Counted from the first letter of the stretch, positions 1 to 5,836 are shown. The stretch: 10,461 nt of DNA from Phycisphaerae bacterium (GCA_012514125.1 JAAZAW010000139.1:1-10461), one strand, 5' to 3'. Notes: generated by a model from the letters alone, not told the origin. Translations and numbers: made by a program.

Positions 1-37
1 ACCGCGCATTCAATAAGTCAATTCCGTATAACTGCGG

Positions 38-75
38 AAGTTGGGTTAATCTATTTACGACCCTTAACTCAATTT
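38..75 (+). other. Imperfect hairpin, possible end of an off-window gene
   Basis: Bases 38-49 and 64-75 can pair over 12 positions as plus-strand RNA if two G-U wobbles are allowed. On the minus strand the same positions give A-C mismatches, so the structure favours plus-strand RNA. It could be the 3' end of a transcript entering from the left, but no clear T-run follows it. I see no gene in bases 1-84. Confidence 0.2.
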
Positions 76-76
76 A

Positions 77-120
77 TTAACAAATAAGGCCTTGTAACTG
101 TTGGTCGTTACAAGGCCTTA
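77..120 (-). terminator. Terminator-like hairpin downstream of tRNA-Arg
   Basis: Arms 85-98 and 107-120 are a perfect 14-bp inverted repeat (TAAGGCCTTGTAAC and its complement) around an 8-base loop. Read on the minus strand it lies 4 bases past the tRNA 3' end and is followed by TTTGTTAATAAATT, an interrupted T-rich tail. This fits a factor-independent terminator for the tRNA transcript. The stem is only moderately GC-rich and the T-run is broken. Confidence 0.6.
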
Positions 121-124
121 AAAT

Positions 125-198
125 CGCGTCCGGAGGGAGTTGAACCCCCAACCTATGGGTTCGAAGCCCATCACTCTATCCAATTGAGCTACGGACGC
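125..198 (-). tRNA. tRNA-Arg(UCG)
   Basis: The minus strand folds into a full cloverleaf. The 7-bp acceptor stem pairs GCGTCCG with CGGACGC, with discriminator G at 125. The D arm carries AGCTCAATTGGATAGAGT. The anticodon stem ATGGG/CCCAT closes the loop CTTCGAA, placing anticodon TCG at 162-164. The T arm contains GGTTCAA. Anticodon UCG reads arginine codon CGA and possibly other CGN codons. The CCA end is not encoded, because ATTT follows the discriminator, so it would be added by nucleotidyltransferase. It lies 53 bases downstream of the OmpA-like gene on the same strand and may share its transcript. Confidence 0.96.
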
Positions 199-202
199 AC
201 AG

Positions 203-227
203 GTCCGGGATCACGCGGATCCCGGAC
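203..227. repeat. Perfect palindromic hairpin between the OmpA-like gene and tRNA-Arg
   Basis: Arms GTCCGGGATC (203-212) and its exact complement (218-227) form a GC-rich 10-bp stem with a 5-base loop. There is no T-run on either side, so it is a poor intrinsic terminator. It could be a 3'-end stabiliser for the lipoprotein mRNA or a processing boundary ahead of the tRNA. Confidence 0.55.
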
Positions 228-250
228 AGAAAATCATAGCGTCTATGAAA

Positions 251-1141
251 TTATTTTTCCACAGACGGTGCAATTTCTTCGGAAGCCGTTGCCGGAGCAG
301 CCGAGCCGCCGGCGCTTTGTCCAAGCGATCGGTCGCCGACGCCCTGCTTGGGCACGATGTAGATTTCCACACGGCGATTCTTGGCGCGATTGCTGACGGT
401 ATCGTTGGGCAGGAGAGGCCTGTATTCGCCATATCCCATAACACCCATGCGGTCGGGAGCCACGCCTGCATCATTGAGGATGCTCATGACGGAAATTGAC
501 CGGTGAACCGACAGATGCCAGTTGGTCGGGTGTTTGGCCCGGGTTTCGGGTCGGGCGATACGAACGTTATCGGTGTGTCCGACGATGACGGCATCAAAGG
601 CGGCGGCTTCGGGCATGTCCATAATTTTGGCAAATTCCTGCAAAGCCGGCACGATGTCGGGTTTGACGTCGGCACTGCCCAGATCGAAGAGGAGGTCGGA
701 GACAAACTTGAGTACGCCTCTTTCATCGTCATACTGGACCAAGTTCGGATATTTGGCGGCAAAATCTCGCAGGGCATTGCTGACCGGAGCGGGCAGTTGG
801 GGTGCGGTAATAATCGGCAACTGCTTGCTGGCAAGTTGTTCGTAAATATCGGTCATGTCCTTGAGGGCGGTTTCCATCCCGCTCATTTGTCGTTTGAGTG
901 CGGTGATGATTTCTTCTCGATTGCGCAGGAGGTCTTTGAGACGATTGATCTCCGCTTCGAGACTGCGAATTGTGTTGCGTGCCCCAGCCAGTTCGGCAGA
1001 GAGGCGTTCGCGTTCCGCTTCACAGTTGCGCTGGGCGAACTTGAGTTCGTCATATTTGCCCTGCGAAACGCAGCCGCTGAGAACCAATCCCATTAACAAT
1101 AACGACGCGACTTTCATACCACTGCACAAAAACCGTTTCAT
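251..1141 (-). CDS. OmpA/MotB-domain outer-membrane lipoprotein
   Basis: A 296-residue envelope protein predicted to anchor the outer membrane to peptidoglycan. The N-terminus is a lipoprotein signal peptide with lipobox LSGC, making Cys24 the lipidated residue. The next residue is Val rather than Asp, compatible with outer-membrane sorting by proteobacterial rules. Residues ~28-105 look like a helical coiled coil. Residues ~142-265 are an OmpA C-terminal domain with GHTDN (Asp191) and NWHLSVHR (Arg214), matching the Asp and Arg that bind diaminopimelate in OmpA. NRRVEIYIVP ends the domain, and a low-complexity Ala/Ser/Gly tail follows. I chose the ATG at 1141 because AAGGAG lies 8 bases upstream and the signal peptide begins there; an in-frame start 10 codons earlier lacks this support. 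The domain family is certain, the exact role (Pal-like or other) is not. Confidence 0.9.
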   Translation of the reverse strand: MKRFLCSGMKVASLLLMGLVLSGCVSQGKYDELKFAQRNCEAERERLSAELAGARNTIRSLEAEINRLKDLLRNREEIITALKRQMSGMETALKDMTDIYEQLASKQLPIITAPQLPAPVSNALRDFAAKYPNLVQYDDERGVLKFVSDLLFDLGSADVKPDIVPALQEFAKIMDMPEAAAFDAVIVGHTDNVRIARPETRAKHPTNWHLSVHRSISVMSILNDAGVAPDRMGVMGYGEYRPLLPNDTVSNRAKNRRVEIYIVPKQGVGDRSLGQSAGGSAAPATASEEIAPSVEK

Positions 1142-1235
1142 TGGTATAGCTCCTTCTATAGCGAGAACCATTGGTTTTGTCCTTTAAAGATAATAGCGTA
1201 CCGTCCGAGACTCCATTTGTCTATGGAAAGTTCGT

Positions 1236-1264
1236 ATCTTATATAAAATTTTCATCGATCACAA
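1236..1264 (-). promoter_or_regulatory. Weak candidate promoter for the OmpA-like gene
   Basis: On the minus strand TTGTGA (1259-1264) is followed after 17 bases by TAAGAT (1236-1241). Both boxes match the sigma70 consensus only partly. It lies in the 144-base gap between the ADP-ribosylglycohydrolase gene and the OmpA-like gene, giving a leader of roughly 90 bases. The gap also holds a weak 5-bp hairpin (TCCAT/ATGGA, near 1212-1227). Transcription could instead read through from upstream. Confidence 0.25.
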
Positions 1265-1285
1265 CTTTAATTTTGGCGGATGGAC

Positions 1286-2494
1286 TTACCAGGGCGTTGC
1301 TTCGCCGGCGATGAGCTGTTGACGCAGGGCAACTTCCTGCGACGTCAGGGCCGTTTCCATTTCGATAAATGGTTTCCAGTCGGGCAGATCGGTCGTGTTC
1401 GCAATCAGGGCTTTGGCGCGAAGCTCGACCTGCGGGCGATTCACCAGTTCTCGCAGCCAGGCCCCGGGAATCGAACGCTTGCCTCGCAAGGCCCCTGCCA
1501 TTGCGCCGGTCATCGCGGCGATTGTGTCGGTGTCGCCGCCGGCATTGACGGCGGAAACGATCGATTCTTCGAAGGAATCGGAAAAGTGCAGGAAGTGCCA
1601 GAAACTCATCAGAACCGAGCAGAGGCAAAACGGAGACTCCGCCGTCAGATACATTTCGGAGACCTGGCTGGCGAAGTGACCGACCACCGTGGCGGCGGTG
1701 AGGTAGCTGTCGCCCAGATGGGGCTTGAGGTTTTCCATCGCTTCGATATATTGCCCGCCAAGCTGAACGTGGGGGGAATCTTTGAGCATTGGATGATCAG
1801 CGAGTTCGATGGAAATTTGTCGGACCAGATCGATAAGTTCCTGGAAAAACCCGCGTCGGCTATCGATACAAATGCGTTCTGAAGCCAGACTCACCGCCAT
1901 GGCAATCGAAGCGGCGGCAAGAATCGCTCGGCAATCGCGGTGGGTCAGGACGGAAATGCTCACCGCGCCGCGTCCTGCTTCGAGCGGATCGTCGTGGGAA
2001 AAAAGTCCGACAGGAGCGATTCGCATGGAAGCGCCGTTTCCGGCGGAATCGACACCCGTAGCGTCGGGCGATTGTCCCGAAAGAAGGCGACGGACAATTT
2101 CACGAAACCCCGGTCCACAGCCTCGGAAAAGGCCCAGGGGCAAATCGAGCGATTCGGAGGCTTTTAAGCATTCGATAATACGATGCGCGTAATCATGACG
2201 GTCCGCCTTACCGGATTCAACGAGACTTTCGATCAAAAGCAGCGCCTGTTGAGTATCGTCGGTGTATAGGCCCGGCATGCGCCATCGCTGACGATGGCTG
2301 GTGATCACTCGATCGGGAAGATCGGTTCGCTCGTTCAAGCTTTGGTAAAAATCTCTGGCCTGGTCGAAGTCTCGCAATTGTCCGAACCAGTCGGCGATTC
2401 GCTGGGCATGAAGACCTTCGACGACCGCGCCCAGCGCATCCCCAATGGCCATTCCAAGAATCGCACCCGTTGCTCTGTCGGCAAATTCCACCAT
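1286..2494 (-). CDS. ADP-ribosylglycohydrolase (DraG/ARH) family protein
   Basis: A 402-residue soluble protein of the ADP-ribosylglycohydrolase fold, whose characterised members hydrolyse ADP-ribose from proteins or ADP-ribosylated small molecules using a dinuclear magnesium or manganese centre. Family signatures appear in order: GAILGMAIGDALGA near the N-terminus, YTDDTQQ (77-83, metal-binding TDDT), GNGASMRIAPVGL in the middle, THRD, then NAGGDTDT with GGDTDT at 319-324 supplying the second set of metal ligands. All core metal motifs seem intact, so the enzyme is probably active. The length is somewhat above the usual ~300 residues, with insertions around 40-70 and in the central part. The ATG at 2494 has AGGAG 6 bases upstream. 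No ADP-ribosyltransferase or nitrogenase gene is nearby, so the substrate is unknown. Confidence 0.9.
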   Translation of the reverse strand: MVEFADRATGAILGMAIGDALGAVVEGLHAQRIADWFGQLRDFDQARDFYQSLNERTDLPDRVITSHRQRWRMPGLYTDDTQQALLLIESLVESGKADRHDYAHRIIECLKASESLDLPLGLFRGCGPGFREIVRRLLSGQSPDATGVDSAGNGASMRIAPVGLFSHDDPLEAGRGAVSISVLTHRDCRAILAAASIAMAVSLASERICIDSRRGFFQELIDLVRQISIELADHPMLKDSPHVQLGGQYIEAMENLKPHLGDSYLTAATVVGHFASQVSEMYLTAESPFCLCSVLMSFWHFLHFSDSFEESIVSAVNAGGDTDTIAAMTGAMAGALRGKRSIPGAWLRELVNRPQVELRAKALIANTTDLPDWKPFIEMETALTSQEVALRQQLIAGEATPW

Positions 2495-2547
2495 GGCTTA
2501 CTCCTGTCCGTTACCCTAAACCCCTGTGACTGATCCCGCCATGTTTA

Positions 2548-2577
2548 GTTATAATGTGTCTGCGCCCCTGCTGTCAA
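2548..2577 (-). promoter_or_regulatory. sigma70-type promoter of the ADP-ribosylglycohydrolase gene
   Basis: On the minus strand a perfect -35 box TTGACA (2572-2577) is followed after 18 bases by TATAAC (2548-2553), a 5-of-6 match to TATAAT. Transcription would start near 2541, giving a ~47-base leader before the ATG at 2494. This is the best promoter match in the window. Confidence 0.65.
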
Positions 2578-2643
2578 ATTTTATCCGTGAAGATTGTGGT
2601 TTATCGAAAACCAGGGTTTGTGATAACTTAAAAACCTCGGTCC

Positions 2644-2811
2644 CTGAGTACCGCTTTTCTTAATTAAGGTACGAAAAAGCGGTCCCTGAGCCTGCCGAAG
2701 GGACATATCGCCATGTGCGTTTTATCCGCGAAAGACCCTTCGGCAAGCTCAGGGTCCGGTTTTTTATTTTTCCGATCTTTCGATACCTTATTTGCGAAAG
2801 GGTGTACTGAG
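2644..2811. mobile_element. MITE-like palindromic element, copy 1
   Basis: The core 2649-2806 begins TACCGCTTTTC and ends GAAAGGGTGTA. These ends are imperfect inverted repeats, 8 of 11 positions. A direct repeat CTGAG flanks the core exactly (2644-2648 and 2807-2811), consistent with a 5-base target duplication. Inside are the palindrome CTTAATTAAG, an A-run, and a 23-bp hairpin. A second copy lies at 5673-5831 in the same orientation. There is no coding capacity, so movement would need a transposase supplied elsewhere. A REP/BIME-like palindromic repeat is the main alternative. Confidence 0.5.
2674..2759 (-). terminator. Long hairpin, likely terminator of the pseudopilin-gpsA unit
   Basis: Arms 2680-2702 and 2736-2759 pair over about 23 positions with two imperfections, built on CCCTGAGC and GCCGAAGGG. 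On the minus strand the hairpin is followed by CTTTTTCG, and on the plus strand by GGTTTTTTATTTTT, so it could terminate in either direction. The loop (2703-2735) is long for a classic intrinsic terminator. It is the first clear hairpin with a T-run downstream of gpsA on the minus strand. Confidence 0.5.
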
Positions 2812-2829
2812 CCTGTCGCAGGACTTTAG

Positions 2830-2876
2830 TTTTTACTTTTTACTTTTTACTTTGCATTTTGCACTTTGCATTTTGC
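2830..2876. repeat. AT-rich tandem repeats (TTTTTAC x3, then a 14-base unit x2)
   Basis: TTTTTAC is repeated three times exactly at 2830-2850. ACTTTGCATTTTGC follows, repeated twice exactly at 2849-2862 and 2863-2876. These arrays are typical slippage-prone intergenic sequence. No function is evident. Confidence 0.85.
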
Positions 2877-2905
2877 AATAATTAATCTCCCCTTCTCCTT
2901 TTTTG

Positions 2906-2930
2906 TCATTCCCGCAAAAGCGGGAATCCA
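2906..2930. repeat. CATTCCCGC...GCGGGAATCC dispersed hairpin repeat
   Basis: ATTCCCGC (2908-2915) and GCGGGAAT (2920-2927) are exact complements around AAAA. This motif, translated as VIPAKAGIQ, is a widespread short interspersed repeat in bacterial genomes and resembles the dRS3 elements of Neisseria. No T-run follows on either strand, so it is not a good terminator. Confidence 0.75.
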
Positions 2931-2956
2931 GAAACGGCTCTGGTCGTTAGACAATT

Positions 2957-3044
2957 CTCTTCTTCAACTTCTTCAACTCTTCCAAACTTTTAAACTTCTC
3001 CAACTTCTTCCAACTTCTCCCTCTTCTTTTCCAACTTCTTCAAA
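2957..3044. repeat. Degenerate CTTCTTCAACTT-type tandem tract abutting gpsA
   Basis: The plus strand is almost entirely pyrimidine apart from AAC/AAAC interruptions. About eight AACTT-like units are spaced 9-14 bases apart, for example CTTCTTCAACTT, CTTCTCCAACTT and TTTTCCAACTTC. It ends right at the gpsA stop codon. On the minus strand the gpsA mRNA would therefore have a purine-rich GAAGTTGGA-type 3' tail. Function unknown; it looks like a decayed minisatellite. Confidence 0.7.
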
Positions 3045-4055
3045 CTAAATCGATTCGCCCTTAAGTCCCCGGGCCATGAGGTCCTGGATGGCCTGGAGTG
3101 GTTTTTTGCCTTCGAAGATAATGGCGTGGACCGATTCGGTGATCGGCATTTCGACGTTGTGTTTTTTGGCCAGTTCGACCACGCTTTGGGTGGTGGCGAC
3201 GCCTTCGACGACAGACTGAATCTGCTGTCGGGCTTCTTCGGGAGTGAACCCTTTGCCGATAAGTTCGCCGAATCGACGATTTCGGCCATGGGGGGAAATG
3301 CAGGTGGTGACCAGATCGCCCAGACCGGTCAGTCCGGCGAAGGTTTCCTTGTTTGCCCCCAGCGCGATGCCCAGCCGTGTGATTTCGACCAGGCCTCGAG
3401 TGAGCAGCGCGGCTTTGGCGTTATCGCCCGCATGCAGACCATCGACCATTCCCGCCGCCAGGGCGATGACGTTTTTCATTGCGCCCGCCAGTTCAACACC
3501 GACGATATCGTTATTGGTGTAAACACGAATGCTCGGCGTGGTGAAGACCGATTGGACAATGCGTGCGTGTTCAGGATTTTCAGAGGCAGCCACCAGCGTG
3601 CCGGGCAGGGATTCAGCGACCTCAACCGCGATACTTGGACCTGAGAGGACAACCATGTTGATCGGACCCAGCAGTTCGCGCATGATCTGGCTTGGACGCA
3701 GAAGCGTGCCGTTTTCGATTCCTTTGGTCACCGAAACGTAAATGGCGTCTTTGGGGGCGATTTTGACAAATTTGCTCCATACGCTGCGAAGATATTGACA
3801 GGGAACCGCGTTAACGATGATCTGAGGGGCGGCGAAGGCTTCATTCGCATCGGCGGTGATTCGAACACCCGTGGGAATGCTAAAGCCGGGCAGATATTTG
3901 CTGTTTTCGCGCGTTCTCGACATTTGCCGGGCGTATTCGGGAAACGCCGACCAGAGCGTGACCTCGTGTTGATTGGCATGAAGCATTAACGCACAGACGG
4001 TCGCCATCGCGCCGTCACCGATGATGGTGATTCGATTACTATTACTTTCGGACAA
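3045..4055 (-). CDS. gpsA: NAD(P)-dependent glycerol-3-phosphate dehydrogenase
   Basis: A 336-residue cytosolic enzyme that reduces dihydroxyacetone phosphate to sn-glycerol-3-phosphate for phospholipid synthesis. The N-terminal Rossmann motif is IIGDGAMATV (11-20). It is followed by VSVTKGIE with Lys111, LSGPSIAVEV (137-146), ELAGAMKNVIALAAG with catalytic Lys194, the TGLGDLVTT segment with Asp247, and GRNRRFG (257-263). The length is normal. The start is TTG at 4055: GGAGG lies 7 bases upstream in CCGGAGGT, and the first downstream ATG would remove most of the nucleotide-binding glycine motif. It is the last gene of a minus-strand cluster, 35 bases after the membrane-protein gene. A purine-rich repeat tract follows its stop. 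Confidence 0.97.
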   Translation of the reverse strand: MSESNSNRITIIGDGAMATVCALMLHANQHEVTLWSAFPEYARQMSRTRENSKYLPGFSIPTGVRITADANEAFAAPQIIVNAVPCQYLRSVWSKFVKIAPKDAIYVSVTKGIENGTLLRPSQIMRELLGPINMVVLSGPSIAVEVAESLPGTLVAASENPEHARIVQSVFTTPSIRVYTNNDIVGVELAGAMKNVIALAAGMVDGLHAGDNAKAALLTRGLVEITRLGIALGANKETFAGLTGLGDLVTTCISPHGRNRRFGELIGKGFTPEEARQQIQSVVEGVATTQSVVELAKKHNVEMPITESVHAIIFEGKKPLQAIQDLMARGLKGESI

Positions 4056-4090
4056 CGTAAAACCTCCGGTGGAAAAACATCATGGGGCCA

Positions 4091-4786
4091 TTATTTCATC
4101 ATTCCCGCTTTTTTGAGCCGCTGCATCTGTCCTTCGACGGTGGAAATGTAGTTATCGACCTTGGCTCGTTCGGCGGGACTGCTTTTTTCGAGTACCTTGT
4201 TGTAAATTTTGGTCGGCTCGACGGGAACATCTTTGGCGAGTTTACTTTTGGCGATGTCCGGACCGGCAGAACCGGGACGGCCCTGTCCCTGGGCGATTCG
4301 CCCTGGGGCATTACCGCCCGACGATTGACCGCGAAGCATGCTTTTGAGATTACTCATGTGCTGAATTTTGGAATTAATGAAGTTTTCTTTTTCCTGAGGC
4401 GTCTGAAGCCGGGAAAATTCCAACGCATCCTGGACAATCTGGTCTTTCGCGACCTCGACGATATTGTCCTGAACCTGAGCGACCTTCCAGTCGGGCAATT
4501 TATTGATCTCTTCCACGAATTGTTCGCACCGGGTAGGCGAAGCGGCGTAAACCTCAATCAACCCATTGACGTATTCAAGACGTGCCTGTCTGGGCTGAAG
4601 TTTCCAGCCGTCGTCGGCAAGCGATTTGACAATTTGACTTGGCGGCGCCTGGGGCGAAGGCAAATCACCGGCGGCGGAGCTTTTCAAAAACGACACCAGT
4701 AAGATCAGCAAAAGTATGCCCAGGACATTGATGCCGGCGATGGTAATGATGCGTTTATATTTGACGACAAATTCTGTTAAATCCAT
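4091..4786 (-). CDS. Single-pass membrane protein of unknown function
   Basis: A 231-residue protein I do not recognise. A short cytoplasmic N-terminus is followed by one hydrophobic helix at 13-35, so the remainder is probably periplasmic. Residues 36-50 are a Pro/Ala/Ser linker, 51-150 are predicted helical and charged, 152-176 are a Gly/Gln/Pro-rich spacer, and 177-231 are a Lys/Glu-rich helix ending KKAGMMK. There is one Cys (87) and no catalytic motif. The ATG at 4786 has GGAG 9 bases upstream. It begins 29 bases after the pseudopilin stop and ends 35 bases before gpsA, so the three are probably one transcript. A pilus or secretion accessory role is suggested only by position. Confidence 0.8.
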   Translation of the reverse strand: MDLTEFVVKYKRIITIAGINVLGILLLILLVSFLKSSAAGDLPSPQAPPSQIVKSLADDGWKLQPRQARLEYVNGLIEVYAASPTRCEQFVEEINKLPDWKVAQVQDNIVEVAKDQIVQDALEFSRLQTPQEKENFINSKIQHMSNLKSMLRGQSSGGNAPGRIAQGQGRPGSAGPDIAKSKLAKDVPVEPTKIYNKVLEKSSPAERAKVDNYISTVEGQMQRLKKAGMMK

Positions 4787-4815
4787 GTGGGTATTCTCCA
4801 GATAGCAGACTGTTT

Positions 4816-5529
4816 CTATTCCGTTTGACCTTCATCCATGTTGCTGACGTGGAAATCGGCGAATAAAGCCATACGATTATTGGGTTGATTAGCCTCGCCA
4901 TGGAAACTTTCATAATCGTGGGCCAAAACCAAACGAGTCAGGTTTTCCGCCAATTCGTTCCACTTGACATATTCACCACTCGGATCCTCTAATTGTGCGG
5001 TGGCAGCGTGATATTCCTTGCTCACAAGCCAACCCCGATCATTGTCCCACTTTGAAAGCAAAAGTCTCGGCTCATAACTCGAACCCTGCCACTGAAAATA
5101 GGTCGTCACTCCCGGCGGAATCGGATCTTCCGCCTCGGCCCCCTGCGTAATCATATCCGCTGGACATTTGAAAACCGGGCTTGGATCGTCTTCCCAGGGT
5201 TTATCCGAAAGTTTTTGCCCCGTCACACCGACATACGGCGCCAGAATATAATACATGGGAAGTCTGGCCAGCAGAGGTCCCCGATCAATCAGATCGCGTG
5301 TTCGCATCGTGGGCATGGGCGGATAATAATCATGATAATCGTTCATGTATGCCCGAATTGCCTGACCGATGGAATGCAGATTCGCCTGGCACTGTGTTCG
5401 TTTGGCCGCTGCGCGAGCCCTGCCCACCACCGGCACGGTAATACTGATCAGAATCCCGATGATCGCCACGACCACCAGCAACTCAATCAGCGTAAATGCT
5501 TTGTTACTTTGCGTTTGCCTGTTGTGCAT
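4816..5529 (-). CDS. Type II secretion/type IV pilin-like pseudopilin
   Basis: A 237-residue prepilin with the N-terminal methylation motif: NKA|FTLIELLVVVAIIGIL, cleaved after Ala11 by a prepilin peptidase, with conserved Glu at mature position 5 (Glu16). Residues 12-33 are the membrane helix and scaffold. CQANLHSIGQAIRAYMNDY follows, then a globular part rich in Tyr, Pro and Asp. The end has LFADFHV (222-228), a variant of the FADGHV motif seen in the large planctomycete and Lentisphaerae pseudopilin families. The ATG at 5529 has AGGAG 9 bases upstream. It leads the minus-strand cluster with the membrane protein and gpsA. It could be a minor pseudopilin of a secretion system or an orphan surface pseudopilin; no assembly ATPase or secretin gene is here. 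Confidence 0.9.
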   Translation of the reverse strand: MHNRQTQSNKAFTLIELLVVVAIIGILISITVPVVGRARAAAKRTQCQANLHSIGQAIRAYMNDYHDYYPPMPTMRTRDLIDRGPLLARLPMYYILAPYVGVTGQKLSDKPWEDDPSPVFKCPADMITQGAEAEDPIPPGVTTYFQWQGSSYEPRLLLSKWDNDRGWLVSKEYHAATAQLEDPSGEYVKWNELAENLTRLVLAHDYESFHGEANQPNNRMALFADFHVSNMDEGQTE

Positions 5530-5572
5530 TATTTGTATCTCCTGTCCGAGCCTCTCTTCATTTCATTGGGGT

Positions 5573-5604
5573 ATTATACTATCGGCGATGGAAAAAGTTT
5601 ACAA
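5573..5604 (-). promoter_or_regulatory. Candidate promoter of the pseudopilin-gpsA cluster
   Basis: A perfect -10 box TATAAT (5573-5578, minus strand) lies ~44 bases before the pseudopilin ATG, giving a leader of about 37 bases. The best -35-like hexamer, TTGTAA (5599-5604), is 20 bases away, longer than optimal. The -10 is strong but the -35 is weak, so an activator may be needed. Confidence 0.45.
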
Positions 5605-5667
5605 GTACTTTAAAAAGGCCATCATCTTGACTACTTTTTTATTGCCGAATCAAGGCCGTCATTCGGG

Positions 5668-5836
5668 CGAAGTACTGCCTTTCTTAATTAAGGTACGAAA
5701 AAAACGGTCCCTGAGCTTGCCGAAGGGACATATCGCCATGTGCGTTATATCGTGAAAGTCCCTTCGGCAGGCTCAGGGACCGAGTTTTTTCAGTTTTCTA
5801 CTTTTTGACACCTTTATTGCGAAAGGGTGTACTAAG
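5668..5836. mobile_element. MITE-like palindromic element, copy 2
   Basis: The core 5673-5831 begins TACTGCCTTTC and ends GAAAGGGTGTA, with 9 of 11 positions complementary. Flanks CGAAG (5668-5672) and CTAAG (5832-5836) match at 4 of 5 positions, as a decayed target duplication would. The first 30 bases differ from copy 1 at only two positions, the last 15 are identical, and the loop start ACATATCGCCATGTGCGTT is identical. The segment between the hairpin and the right end is the most diverged. It lies between the exporter operon and the pseudopilin cluster and has no coding capacity. Confidence 0.5.
5698..5782 (-). terminator. Long hairpin, likely terminator of the lolD operon
   Basis: Arms 5705-5729 and 5758-5782 pair over 25 positions with a single G-U or A-C imperfection. 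On the minus strand the stem is followed directly by seven T residues, and on the plus strand by GAGTTTTTT. It lies ~90 bases past the LolD-like stop codon, where an operon terminator is expected. The 28-base loop can itself pair in part. Confidence 0.65.

Larger units (their letters stand above)
2495..3044. other. Repeat-rich gene-free stretch
   Basis: This 550-base gap between the ADP-ribosylglycohydrolase start and the gpsA stop has no credible gene. From left to right it holds a strong minus-strand promoter, a ~158-base palindromic mobile-like element, two AT-rich tandem repeats, a small CATTCCCGC-type hairpin repeat, and a pyrimidine-rich degenerate tandem tract. A short frame through the CATTCCCGC repeat reads VIPAKAGIQ, a peptide typical of spurious translation of this repeat. 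Confidence 0.85.

Noticed and set aside
503..1096. Long open frame on the plus strand opposite the OmpA-like gene
   Set aside because: It is the antisense shadow of a clear lipoprotein gene, and its translation shows no domain, signal or ribosome-binding site.
2906..2930. CATTCCCGC hairpin as a gpsA terminator
   Set aside because: On the minus strand it is followed by GACAAAAAAGG, with no T-run; the larger hairpin at 2680-2759 is the better candidate.
2830..3044. CRISPR-like array
   Set aside because: The repeats are short, contiguous or degenerate, and there are no unique spacers of even length between identical repeats.
2866..3048. Small plus-strand frame containing VIPAKAGIQ
   Set aside because: This peptide is the known artefact of translating the CATTCCCGC repeat, and the rest of the frame runs through low-complexity repeats.
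4082..4702. 206-codon plus-strand frame opposite the unknown membrane protein gene
   Set aside because: The minus-strand frame has a clean membrane helix, a ribosome-binding site and tight operon spacing. The plus-strand frame is a Phe-rich mirror without such support.
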